Source: JBOGXB01 sp050694215
Lineage (GTDB): Bacteria > Actinomycetota > CADDZG01 > WHSQ01
Direction of reading: 5' to 3'
Length of the DNA stretch: 34,797 nucleotides
Assembly (NCBI GenBank): GCA_050694215.1
Contig: JBOGXB010000014.1
Coordinates: forward strand, 1 to 34,797
Positions within the stretch are counted from its first letter, which is position 1. Each line of letters begins with the position of its first letter. Of the stretch, positions 8,738-16,573 are shown in pieces. The translations under genes and the position numbers were made by a program. The notes beneath the pieces are model-generated. The model was not told the origin of the DNA and searched no databases. It saw nothing but the letters and a program-made list of their open reading frames with translations.

Positions 8738-9097
8738 ATGGAAGGAAGCGATGCAGGCGCACGGGTCCTCATCGTCGACGATGAGACGGACATGCGCCAC
8801 GCGTTGAGCCTTCTCGTCGAGTCGCATGGATTCGAGATAATCGGCGAGGCGGGCACCGGTGTGGAGGCGATAGATATGGCCTCACAAGATCCACCGGACG
8901 TGATCGTTCTGGACTACATGATGCCGGGGATGGACGGTGCCGAAGCGGCACTGCGACTGCGTTCCATCGCTCCCGACGCAAAGATCATCGCTTTCTCCGC
9001 GATCCTGACGGACAAGCCCGACTGGGCGGACGCCTACCTCAACAAAGACCGCATCTCGCAGATAGCCTCGGTGATCAAGGAGGCGTCGGCCTCCTAG
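8738..9097 (+). CDS. Single-domain response regulator
   Basis: Read from ATG 8738 (119 residues); an upstream in-frame extension looks non-coding and a GAGG motif sits just before this ATG. The protein is only a receiver (REC) domain. The acidic pair is Asp14-Asp15 (VDDE), the phospho-acceptor Asp59 (VLDYMMPGMDG), the conserved Ser87 and Lys103 (LNKDR). There is no DNA-binding or enzymatic output domain. It should therefore act by protein contact or as an intermediate in a phosphorelay. It is transcribed away from the histidine kinase gene, with 226 bp between their starts, consistent with a divergent pair. Its target cannot be read from the window. Confidence 0.9.
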   Translation: MEGSDAGARVLIVDDETDMRHALSLLVESHGFEIIGEAGTGVEAIDMASQDPPDVIVLDYMMPGMDGAEAALRLRSIAPDAKIIAFSAILTDKPDWADAYLNKDRISQIASVIKEASAS

Positions 9098-9169
9098 AGG
9101 GTTCCCGAAGCGAGTTGCGACTCAGAAACGACACTCGTCTTACAGATCGTCTGATCCACGAGGTGAGAG

Positions 9170-9943
9170 ATGCGTTCGACTACACGACTCGCCTGTTGGA
9201 CCGTGGCTCTAGCCCTCCTGCCCGCGTGTGGAGGCTCATCGTCCACGGATGCACGGACGGCTCGGACGCCGTCTGGCACGGAGGTCACACCGAGGGTGTC
9301 TACCTCGGATCCCGCGGCTAAGTGCCCCGACGAAGGAGACGTCACATCCGATCCGAGCGCGCGGATCGGTGGATCGCTTCACGGTGACGTCGACGGGGAC
9401 GGCCACCCGGACGAAGTGACACTCGCTTTCGACGAGAAGGCGGCGCGGGGATGCCAGGCCTTCCTCATCGTCGAAGGTTCGGACGAGACCCGGGTGCTGG
9501 CCATCGAGAGCTTCGATCGCGCCTTCGGGCTCCCCCAGCCTCGGCTGAACACGCTGGCGGAGGTCGACGACGTCCCCGGCAGCGAGATGGTCGTCGACCT
9601 GGTCGCTGGAGCGTCAACACAGTTCGTCGGGCTCTTCTCCATGACCGGAGGAGGGCTGGCTCGCGTCGTCGTCGCGGGGGATGAGTTCCCGGCCGACGAC
9701 CTCTTTCCCTACGGAGGAAGCGTGGGTCATCTGGAGGCCTCGAACTGCGCGGGGGACGCGGGGACGGTCGTCATCTCGAGCGCCACGCCCAAGGGCGATG
9801 CCTATCAGGTGACACGACGGTTCTTCAGCTTCGAGGGCTCGACGCCGCGGCTCGAGCCCTCGTCTACGGAGCGCGAGAGGGTCGCCTTGGAAGACTTGGG
9901 CCGCTTCCCGGAATACGGGAGCTCTCCGTTCGGAGGTTGCTAG
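9170..9943 (+). CDS. Lipoprotein with DxDxDG calcium-type loop
   Basis: The 257-residue product starts at ATG 9170 after GAGGTGAGAG. Its signal ends with the lipobox Leu-Pro-Ala-Cys (Cys20), followed by a Ser/Thr-rich linker (to ~50) and a globular part. A Gly-Asp-Val-Asp-Gly-Asp-Gly-His-Pro-Asp-Glu segment near residues 73-83 is typical of FG-GAP/VCBS-like or dockerin-like calcium loops. Cys residues before and after this part may form disulphides. It should sit on the outer face of the membrane. I do not recognise a specific family. The kinase/regulator pair upstream and leuS 34 nt downstream do not define its role. Confidence 0.75.
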   Translation: MRSTTRLACWTVALALLPACGGSSSTDARTARTPSGTEVTPRVSTSDPAAKCPDEGDVTSDPSARIGGSLHGDVDGDGHPDEVTLAFDEKAARGCQAFLIVEGSDETRVLAIESFDRAFGLPQPRLNTLAEVDDVPGSEMVVDLVAGASTQFVGLFSMTGGGLARVVVAGDEFPADDLFPYGGSVGHLEASNCAGDAGTVVISSATPKGDAYQVTRRFFSFEGSTPRLEPSSTERERVALEDLGRFPEYGSSPFGGC

Positions 9944-9977
9944 TCCTCCGCCCACTCGCACCCTTTAGGGTTTGAGC

Positions 9978-12455
9978 ATGATGAGCGAGTACGACTTCAC
10001 CGTCATAGAGGACCGGTGGATGAAGACCTGGATCGGCGGTCATTATTGGTCCGCGCCGGACATCCCCGACGAGAAGCTCAAGCGTTACACCCTCACGATG
10101 TACCCCTACCCGTCGGGAGACCTCCACATGGGGCACGTCGAGATCTTCTCGATACACGACTCGATAGCTCGCTTCTACAGGATGAACGGCTACCAGGTCC
10201 TCAACCCAATCGGGTTCGACGCCTTCGGACTTCCGGCCGAGAACGCCGCCATCAAGCGGGGGATCAACCCCCGCGACTGGACCTACAGCAACATCGACAA
10301 GCTGTACTCGTCGGCCCAGCGACTCGGCTGCTCGTTCGATTGGGACCGAACGATCAACACCTGCGATCCCGACTATTACAGGTGGAACCAGTGGCTGTTC
10401 CTGCGCTTCTACGAACGAGGGCTTGCCTACAAGAGGGAAGCGCCGGTGAACTGGTGCCCGAAGGACAAAACCGTGCTCGCCAACGAGCAGGTGATCGCCG
10501 GGCGGTGCGATCGCTGCAACACGCCGGTAGTCAGGCGTTACCTGAAGCAGTGGTTCTTCAAGGTCACCGACTACGCCGACCGGCTGCTGGACGATCTCGC
10601 CATCAATCGAGGCTGGACCGAGCGGCTCAAGATGCTGCAGACGAACTGGATCGGGCGCAGCGAGGGGGCCGAGGTGCGCTTCGCGCTGGAGGGCATCGAC
10701 GAGCCCGTGACCGTCTACTCGACACGGCCGGACACACTGTGGGGGGCGACCTTCTTCGTGATGGCTCCCGAGCACCCGCTGGTGGACGATCTCATCGCGG
10801 GCACCGGCAAGGAGGAAGAGCTCGCGGCGTTCCGCGAAGAGGTGTCACACCTGACTGAGATCGACCGCACCTCGACCGAACGAGACAAGATCGGGATGTT
10901 CCTCGGCAAACACGCGACGAACCCGGTCAACGGCGAGCGCATCCAGGTATGGGTGGCCGATTACGTGCTCATGGAATATGGGACCGGGGCGATCATGGCC
11001 GTCCCCGCCCACGACCAGCGGGACTTCGAGTTCGCACGCAAGTACGACCTGCCGGTCAGAGTCGTCATCCAACCCGAGGGCGAGTCCCTCGACGGAGCCA
11101 CGATGTCCGAAGCCCATCCGCACGAGGGCGTCATGGTGAACAGCGCGCACTTCGACGGGACTCCTTCGGACGTCGCGGTCGGCAAGGTGACGGAGTGGCT
11201 CGAAAGCGAGGGACTGGGGCGGCGCGCGATCAACTTCCGTATCCGCGACTGGTTGATTAGCCGTCAGCGTTACTGGGGCACGCCGATCCCAATCCTGTTC
11301 TGCGAGGACTGTGGTGAAGTACCCGTGCCCGACGAGGATCTGCCCGTCGAGCTTCCCGAAGTCGTCGACTTCAACCCGACGGGCGAGACCTCGCCGCTCG
11401 CGACCGCACATGAGTGGGTCAACGTCGAATGTCCAAGATGCGGAGGGAAGGCGCAGCGCGAGGTCGACACGATGGACACTTTCGTTGACTCCTCGTGGTA
11501 CTTCCATCGCCTGATCGACCCACACAACGACGAAGCTCCCTTCGACGTGAAGAAGTCGAACGCGTGGATGCCGATCGACCAGTACACGGGAGGCATCGAG
11601 CACGCCGTGCTGCATCTCATCTACGCCCGCTTCTTCCAGAAGGTGCTGATGGACATGGGGATGGCCGAGGACCCCGAGCCCTTCCCTCACCTGCTCAACC
11701 AGGGCCTGATCACCAAGGGCGGCCAGAGGATGTCGAAGTCGCGGGGCAACATCGTCGAGCCCCAGGAGGCGTTCCAGCTGTACGGGGCGGACGCGTTGCG
11801 GCTCTTCATGCTCTTCTCGGGCCCCCCCGAGGCTCCCTTCGACTGGCCGGACGAGGGAGTCGACGCGATCGGGCGCGTCACCTATCCGTGGCTGCAGCGG
11901 GTGTGGCGACTGTGCGAGGAGAACCGCGACATCGTGGACGTTGGCGGCCTGCACGAGGGCGCGGCCGAGACGGCTCTCCTGAAGCACGTCCACAGAACGA
12001 TCAAGGTCGTGACCCAGGATTACGAGAAGTTCTCGTTCAACACGGCGATCGCTCGCCTGATGGAGCTGGTCAACCAGGCGTACCGCTACAAGCAGATCGG
12101 CGGCGGGCATCCGGGCGTGGTGCGCGTCCTTATCGAGGCATTGCTCAAGCTACTGGCCCCTATGGCCCCCTACATCACCGAGGAGCAATGGCATCGCCTG
12201 GGTTACGAGGAGTCGATCCACTTCGAGGGGTGGCCCGAGTACGACCCCGAGCTCGCGGCCGAGGACGAGGTCACGATGGTCGTGCAGGTCAACGGGAAGG
12301 TGCGCGACACGATCCAGGTCCCGGTGGGCATCTCTGAGGACGAGATGCGGGAGCTCGCCCTTGGCTCCGAGAGGGTGTTGGGACACCTGGGCGGAGAGGA
12401 GCCGGCCAAGGTGATCGCAAAGCCCCCCAAGCTGATCTCCCTGGTCTCCCGCTAA
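9978..12455 (+). CDS. leuS: Leucyl-tRNA synthetase
   Basis: This class I aminoacyl-tRNA synthetase attaches leucine to tRNA-Leu in the cytoplasm. The 825-residue length from ATG 9978 fits the bacterial form; ATG 9981 is an equally possible start and an AGGG lies upstream. The HIGH signature appears as His-Met-Gly-His at 50-53 after MYPYPSGDL. The editing domain (CP1) includes STRPDTLWGATF near 233-244 and GTGAIMAVPAHDQRD. The KMSKS signature is Arg-Met-Ser-Lys-Ser (QRMSKSRGN) near residue 583. The C-terminal anticodon-binding and tail domains end with VNGKVRD. The gene is followed by a convergent eis-like gene. No T-box or other leader fits in the 34 nt upstream. Confidence 0.98.
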   Translation: MMSEYDFTVIEDRWMKTWIGGHYWSAPDIPDEKLKRYTLTMYPYPSGDLHMGHVEIFSIHDSIARFYRMNGYQVLNPIGFDAFGLPAENAAIKRGINPRDWTYSNIDKLYSSAQRLGCSFDWDRTINTCDPDYYRWNQWLFLRFYERGLAYKREAPVNWCPKDKTVLANEQVIAGRCDRCNTPVVRRYLKQWFFKVTDYADRLLDDLAINRGWTERLKMLQTNWIGRSEGAEVRFALEGIDEPVTVYSTRPDTLWGATFFVMAPEHPLVDDLIAGTGKEEELAAFREEVSHLTEIDRTSTERDKIGMFLGKHATNPVNGERIQVWVADYVLMEYGTGAIMAVPAHDQRDFEFARKYDLPVRVVIQPEGESLDGATMSEAHPHEGVMVNSAHFDGTPSDVAVGKVTEWLESEGLGRRAINFRIRDWLISRQRYWGTPIPILFCEDCGEVPVPDEDLPVELPEVVDFNPTGETSPLATAHEWVNVECPRCGGKAQREVDTMDTFVDSSWYFHRLIDPHNDEAPFDVKKSNAWMPIDQYTGGIEHAVLHLIYARFFQKVLMDMGMAEDPEPFPHLLNQGLITKGGQRMSKSRGNIVEPQEAFQLYGADALRLFMLFSGPPEAPFDWPDEGVDAIGRVTYPWLQRVWRLCEENRDIVDVGGLHEGAAETALLKHVHRTIKVVTQDYEKFSFNTAIARLMELVNQAYRYKQIGGGHPGVVRVLIEALLKLLAPMAPYITEEQWHRLGYEESIHFEGWPEYDPELAAEDEVTMVVQVNGKVRDTIQVPVGISEDEMRELALGSERVLGHLGGEEPAKVIAKPPKLISLVSR

Positions 12456-12516
12456 CCGTTCTTTCGTAACTGGCGCCCCGTCAGCGGCACTTCTCAGGGG
12501 TACAGAACATCGAGTG

Positions 12517-13740
12517 CTAGAAGATCTCGGGGCACCACGGAGCGCGTGCGGTCCTGAACATCGCGTCGGCTCTAGCAACTGCACCGGCGCGCATCTCCTG
12601 GACGCGCCCAGCGCCGGCGAGGCGCGCGAAGCTGAAACCCCCGAGGTATGCCGCTGCGAGGTCCTTCACGTCGAGCTTCAGGTCGGCCTGCTCATCCGTT
12701 CGCTCCACATCCGCCTCACGGCCTGTAGAGCTCAACCGCCATGTGTCCTGGTTCCAGGGACAGAAGGGGTCGGCGATCTGGAAAGAGATCGAGGCCTCCA
12801 TCGCGTACGAGCGCGCAGAGAGCGCGGAGCGGACGTCTATGAGTCGTAGCCACAGGCTGTCGCCGTAGGTGTAACGGAGCCGCCTCGGCTCGAGCATCAT
12901 GAGGTAGATCGGGAAATCGGACGGCAAGAGCCACGCTTCGATTTTGTCGACCAGATCGATGCCGAACAGGAAGCGCCAGATCTCGCGCGCGGCGGCAGGC
13001 GTCGTGGCCGCAGCTTCCTTCACGATTAGCTGTCCGCGAGGGATCCCCTCGGGCCAGGCAGGCTTGACGCGATAGAGGGCATAGGCCTCGTCGCGACCGT
13101 CGATCTCGAGAACCGCGCAGAACAGCGGGCCCGCCCCACGTCTGTGCTCCTCGTCATCGGGAAGCGTGTGGTGCTCCCACCAATCAGTCGAGCGCGCGAA
13201 CATCCCCGGCGTCTGCTCTCTGACCTGGTCGAAGACAGTGGGGATGTACTTCACGGCTTCTTCCAGCGAGACGAGGCGCGTCTTGCCCTGTGGCCCCGAG
13301 TCGTCCAGCCAGCCGACCCTGTCCCGCTCCACGTCGATGTGCCCCTGATCCGCCGCGAGGCCGTACCCGAACCTCTGGTAGATGGCGTCCTCCGACGCAA
13401 GCAGGATCGCGACCGGCTCGTTCCTTTCGCGCGCGTCGTCCAGCTGGAAGCGCATCAAGGCGCGCATGATCCCTCTGCGTCGGTGGCTCGGAACGACGCC
13501 GACCATCGTCACACCTGCAGCCGGAACCTCACCGCCCGGTATGGAGAGCCTGAACTCGAATGCACCCGCAGTCCCGACGATGTCCTCGCCATCGAAGGCG
13601 GCGAGCGCGCGCTCGGGCCTTAGAAGCTTCGTGTCGCGAACAACCTCGACGTCCCGGACGTGTTGATGGAACGAACGCTGGCACGTGTCGAGGAAGCGGC
13701 TGAGCTCGTTCGACCTGCATGCGCGTACATCGATTGTCAT
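12517..13740 (-). CDS. Eis-family GNAT N-acetyltransferase
   Basis: The 407-residue protein has the three-part layout of the Eis (enhanced intracellular survival) family: an N-terminal GNAT domain with the acetyl-CoA loop VVPSHRRRGIMRALM (~82-96), a second GNAT-like domain, and a C-terminal sterol-carrier-like domain. Tyr126 (YQRFGYGLA) corresponds to the general acid of mycobacterial Eis. The chain ends in Phe (APWCPEIF), whose carboxylate serves as the general base in that enzyme. Eis proteins acetylate amines, including aminoglycosides and protein lysines. The native substrate here is unknown. The gene starts 9 nt after the mscL stop, so the two are probably co-transcribed. Confidence 0.9.
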   Translation of the reverse strand: MTIDVRACRSNELSRFLDTCQRSFHQHVRDVEVVRDTKLLRPERALAAFDGEDIVGTAGAFEFRLSIPGGEVPAAGVTMVGVVPSHRRRGIMRALMRFQLDDARERNEPVAILLASEDAIYQRFGYGLAADQGHIDVERDRVGWLDDSGPQGKTRLVSLEEAVKYIPTVFDQVREQTPGMFARSTDWWEHHTLPDDEEHRRGAGPLFCAVLEIDGRDEAYALYRVKPAWPEGIPRGQLIVKEAAATTPAAAREIWRFLFGIDLVDKIEAWLLPSDFPIYLMMLEPRRLRYTYGDSLWLRLIDVRSALSARSYAMEASISFQIADPFCPWNQDTWRLSSTGREADVERTDEQADLKLDVKDLAAAYLGGFSFARLAGAGRVQEMRAGAVARADAMFRTARAPWCPEIF

Positions 13741-13749
13741 CTCGTCAGC

Positions 13750-14163
13750 CTATGCCTGAGCGCCGGAACCCTGAAGCGAGGTGCAGAACGCGCATCTCCT
13801 CGCGCCCACTGGGATACTGCTCAGACATTCCGTGCACTGCGTCGTCGGACTCTCGACGTCTGGTTGTGTCTTACGCCTCTCCATGAGCGCGTTCACCGGC
13901 CTCACGACCACGAGGAAGACTCCCACTCCGATCAGCAGGAATGAGACGACGTCGTTAATGAAGGCTCCATAGAGGAAGTCGCTCTCACGGATCGTGAACT
14001 TGAGCTCACTGAAGTCCGTCTCCCCGGGGATCGTTACGAGCGGGGTGAGGATATTCGTGACGAACGAGCTGATGACGGTGCCGAACGCGGCTCCGATGAC
14101 CACTCCGACGGCGAGATCGACGACGTTACCTCGCAGGATGAAAGCCTTGAACTCCTTGAGCAT
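13750..14163 (-). CDS. mscL: Large-conductance mechanosensitive channel with zinc-ribbon tail
   Basis: MscL forms a homopentameric membrane pore that opens under membrane tension and releases solutes on osmotic downshock. ATG 14163 follows a GGGAGG ribosome binding site and gives 137 residues; a longer frame upstream is a shadow. The N-terminal helix MLKEFKAFILRGNVVDLAVG is diagnostic. TM1 spans ~15-45 and TM2 ~70-93. The C-terminal part is unusual: instead of only a short charged helix, it carries four cysteines (110, 113, 124, 127) spaced as in a zinc ribbon (CTECLSSIPVGARRCAFC). I recall similar tails in some actinobacterial MscL proteins. The gene is the first of a likely mscL-eis operon and is divergent from comEA. 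Confidence 0.95.
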   Translation of the reverse strand: MLKEFKAFILRGNVVDLAVGVVIGAAFGTVISSFVTNILTPLVTIPGETDFSELKFTIRESDFLYGAFINDVVSFLLIGVGVFLVVVRPVNALMERRKTQPDVESPTTQCTECLSSIPVGARRCAFCTSLQGSGAQA

Positions 14164-14236
14164 CTCGCCTCCCAACTGCCTTGAACTGTCCTCCGCACCG
14201 CCGAGGCTAAAGCGTCTCCCGACCGCGAATGTGGCC

Positions 14237-14260
14237 GGAGTGTGGCGCAGGCCACACTCC
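14237..14260. repeat. Perfect 9-bp inverted repeat between mscL and comEA
   Basis: Arms GGAGTGTGG (14237-14245) and CCACACTCC (14252-14260) are separated by 6 nt. The repeat lies 74 bp upstream of the mscL start and 29 bp upstream of the comEA start, in the divergent intergenic region. No T-tract follows in either direction. It could be an operator for a dimeric regulator serving both promoters, or a hairpin in the comEA leader. The perfect arms are seen directly; the role is inference. Confidence 0.6.
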
Positions 14261-14289
14261 TTGAAGTGGAAGCGGGGTTCCATGCAGGC

Positions 14290-14961
14290 ATGGACGAGAT
14301 CGTCGTCACCTCGTCGTGGCGGGAACGCCTCGAGCGCCTGCGAGGGAGTCGCAAGGAATCCTGGGCCCTCGTCGCCGTGCTTGGGATCGCCATCCTGGGA
14401 GCTCTGGCGCTGTGGATGCGAGGCGCCCCGGCAGTGATCGCGCCTCCTGCGGAAGCCTCGACAGAGGAGGCCCAAGCAGCGGGGACTCTCGGAGCCGCGA
14501 CCCCGGGCCCGACCGGTGTCGTCCTGGTGCATGTCGCCGGCGCGGTACGGCGGCCCGGCCTGTACGAGCTTCCCGCCGGGGCTCGGGTTGCGGACGCGAT
14601 CGATTCCGCCGGAGGGCCTATTCGAGTCGCCGATCTGGACCCCATCAATCTCGCCCAGGTTGTGGCGGATGCGATGAAGGTAGAGGTTCCCCGGCGAGGG
14701 GAGGCGGTAACCGCGCCTCCCTTACCCGGCATGACGCCGGGCGTTTCGGCTGGGGGAGCGGCGGCGGTAGGCGCGGTGAGCCTCAACAGTGCCGATCTCA
14801 CCGCGCTGGAATCGATCCCGGGGATCGGTCCCGTCAAGGCCGGAGCCATACTCCAGTACCGCGACGAGGTGGGCGGCTTCTCGTCGGTTGAGGAGTTGAT
14901 CGACGTCACGGGCATCGGGCCTGCGACCCTGGAGTCCATCCGCCCCTACGTGACTCTGTAG
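14290..14961 (+). CDS. comEA: Competence DNA receptor ComEA
   Basis: ComEA binds incoming double-stranded DNA at the cell surface and hands it to the ComEC channel. The 223-residue protein, taken from ATG 14290, has one membrane helix (~26-43), a Pro/Ala-rich linker, and a SLBB domain (~78-133, with VHVAGAVRRPGLYELPAGAR). It ends in a helix-hairpin-helix DNA-binding domain (~160-223, with SLNSADLTALESIPGIGPVKA and a second GIGPATL hairpin). The frame extends upstream of 14290, but that part crosses the inverted repeat and lacks a ribosome binding site. The start remains slightly uncertain because the site before 14290 is weak too. comEC starts 7 nt after its stop, so they form an operon. Confidence 0.93.
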   Translation: MDEIVVTSSWRERLERLRGSRKESWALVAVLGIAILGALALWMRGAPAVIAPPAEASTEEAQAAGTLGAATPGPTGVVLVHVAGAVRRPGLYELPAGARVADAIDSAGGPIRVADLDPINLAQVVADAMKVEVPRRGEAVTAPPLPGMTPGVSAGGAAAVGAVSLNSADLTALESIPGIGPVKAGAILQYRDEVGGFSSVEELIDVTGIGPATLESIRPYVTL

Positions 14962-14968
14962 GCACTAG

Positions 14969-16369
14969 ATGCCGTCGGTTGCCGCCCGCATGTGGCTGGT
15001 CGCGGGCGGAGTCTGTGCCGGCGCGCTCGTGGGTCCTGGCGGTACGTCACTGGTGTGGTGGTCCATCGCGATTGCGGGGGCGGCCCTGGCGGGTGTGCGA
15101 CGCGCGCACGGCCTCGGTCTGGTCGGGCTCGTCGTCGTCTCTGCAGGCGTAGCGGCAGCGGGCGCCCACGCACACGCAGCTCGCCGCAGCGCAGTGGCGG
15201 AGCTGGCCACCAGCGTTCCGTCGTGCCGCGTGCGGGGACGTGTTCTTGAGCAGGCCGGTGGCCTCGGGACTCTCTCGGCGATCGATTCGGCTGAGTGCTA
15301 CGGCTTCGAGCCAGCCACGCGGATCGGCGTCGTGGTCTCTCGAGAGAGATTGGGTCCGGCCGGTAGTCGGTTCGTTGCCGACGGATGGCTGGTTCCCTTG
15401 ACCAACGACAGGTTCGACGCTGCCAGGAGAGCCCTCGGAGCGGAGGCTGTATTCGATGCGAGGGACGTCACGTCGCTCGGCGTGGGAGCGGTTCTGCATC
15501 GGGTCGCGGCTTCCTTCCGAACTTCGCTCGAGCGTTCGACGCGCTCGCTCGACCCCGCGGTCGCCGGCCTGATGAAGGGCCTGACCGTCGGCGACACCGA
15601 GGCCCTCGACTACGCCGTTCTGACCTCCGCCCGAAGATCGGGACTTGCTCACTTGCTCGCGGTGTCCGGAAGCAACGTCGCGATCGTCCTCGGAGCCATC
15701 CTTTACCTCACCGTCCGCGCTCCGCTGCTCGCACGAGCGCTGCTCGCCGCGCTGGGCCTGATGATGTTCGTGCTGGTTGTCGGTCCGGACGCCTCGGTAC
15801 TGCGTGCCGGCGTGATGGGAGCGATCGGTTTGCTCGCGCTCACGACGGGATCGCGACCGAACCCTCTGGCCGCGCTGGGGCTTGCGACCGCGATGGTCGT
15901 CGGGGCGAGGCCGGGGATGGTCCGAGCCGTCGGTCTCCACCTGTCGGTGGCGGCGACCGCAGGGATCGTGTTGTGGTCGCATCCCATAGCTGCGCGACTC
16001 CGCCACCTGCCGCGTGTGGTTTCGCTCGCCTTCGGCGTGACCCTCGCGGCGCAAGTTGCGGTCGCCCCCCTCTTGGTGGGTACGTTTGGTGAGCTGTCCC
16101 TGGTCGGTCCGATAGCCAACCTCGTGGCGATGCCGGCGGTCCCGTTCGCAACGATCCTCGGGCTTGCATCCGGGCTCGCCGGGATGGTGGACGCGGGTGC
16201 GGGCTCGCTGGGGGCTCGCCTCGCGGAGCCCTTCGTTGCCTGGATCGGGATGGTTGCAGAGACCTTTGGGACGCCGGGGTGGGCGGCCGTGAGCCTCCCC
16301 GGCTGGGCGGGATGGCTGGCCGGCTTCGTGGTCGCGGCCGGCGCTTGGAGGCTTGCTCGTACCAGTTAG
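14969..16369 (+). CDS. comEC: Competence membrane channel ComEC (short form)
   Basis: ComEC/Rec2 forms the inner-membrane channel that imports single-stranded DNA. The 466-residue protein starts at ATG 14969. It has N-terminal membrane helices and a soluble OB-like region (~70-165). The Competence domain follows with its hallmark KGLTVGDTEALDYAVLTSAR and SGLAHLLAVSGSNVAI segments, then about eight more helices to the C-terminus. The metallo-beta-lactamase-like domain that many ComEC proteins carry at the end is absent: the reading frame stops after the last helix and the next gene is unrelated. The nuclease-like step would then be provided elsewhere or not needed. The gene lies directly after comEA. 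Confidence 0.92.
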   Translation: MPSVAARMWLVAGGVCAGALVGPGGTSLVWWSIAIAGAALAGVRRAHGLGLVGLVVVSAGVAAAGAHAHAARRSAVAELATSVPSCRVRGRVLEQAGGLGTLSAIDSAECYGFEPATRIGVVVSRERLGPAGSRFVADGWLVPLTNDRFDAARRALGAEAVFDARDVTSLGVGAVLHRVAASFRTSLERSTRSLDPAVAGLMKGLTVGDTEALDYAVLTSARRSGLAHLLAVSGSNVAIVLGAILYLTVRAPLLARALLAALGLMMFVLVVGPDASVLRAGVMGAIGLLALTTGSRPNPLAALGLATAMVVGARPGMVRAVGLHLSVAATAGIVLWSHPIAARLRHLPRVVSLAFGVTLAAQVAVAPLLVGTFGELSLVGPIANLVAMPAVPFATILGLASGLAGMVDAGAGSLGARLAEPFVAWIGMVAETFGTPGWAAVSLPGWAGWLAGFVVAAGAWRLARTS

Positions 16370-16372
16370 CTT

Positions 16373-16573
16373 GTGGCTATGGACGACTTCGCTTGGATCC
16401 TTCACGACGAGGCCGGTCACGACATGCGATCGACCGAGACCTTCCCCTCCAAGGAGGAGGCGGAGGCCTGGATGGGAGCTCACTGGTCGGAGCTCCTGGA
16501 CGAGGGGGCCGAGTCGGTGACCCTCCGGCAAGGAGAAGGATCCCTGTACCGGATGGGTCTGCGCGAAGAATGA
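16373..16573 (+). CDS. Small conserved protein coupled to holA
   Basis: A 66-residue soluble acidic protein starting at GTG 16373, with ATG 16379 as an alternative giving 64 residues. The pattern is compact: an aromatic start (DDFAWILHDEAGHDMRSTE), then FPSKEEAEAWMGAHWSELLDEGAESVTL and YRMGLRE at the end. I have seen similar short proteins in Actinomycetota without an assigned function. It begins 4 nt after comEC, and its TGA overlaps the ATG of holA (ATGA), so it is probably translated together with holA. It has no membrane segment or known motif. Function unknown. Confidence 0.7.
   Translation: MAMDDFAWILHDEAGHDMRSTETFPSKEEAEAWMGAHWSELLDEGAESVTLRQGEGSLYRMGLREE

Noticed and set aside
9944..9977. 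T-box or leader peptide before leuS
   Set aside because: Only 34 nt separate the genes, which is too short for either.
11728..11745. Arg in place of the first Lys in the LeuS KMSKS motif
   Set aside because: Conservative change at a position that varies among bacterial enzymes; not evidence of a second function.
10845..12110. Open frame of 421 residues on the minus strand
   Set aside because: Antisense to leuS, which is fully supported by its signatures.
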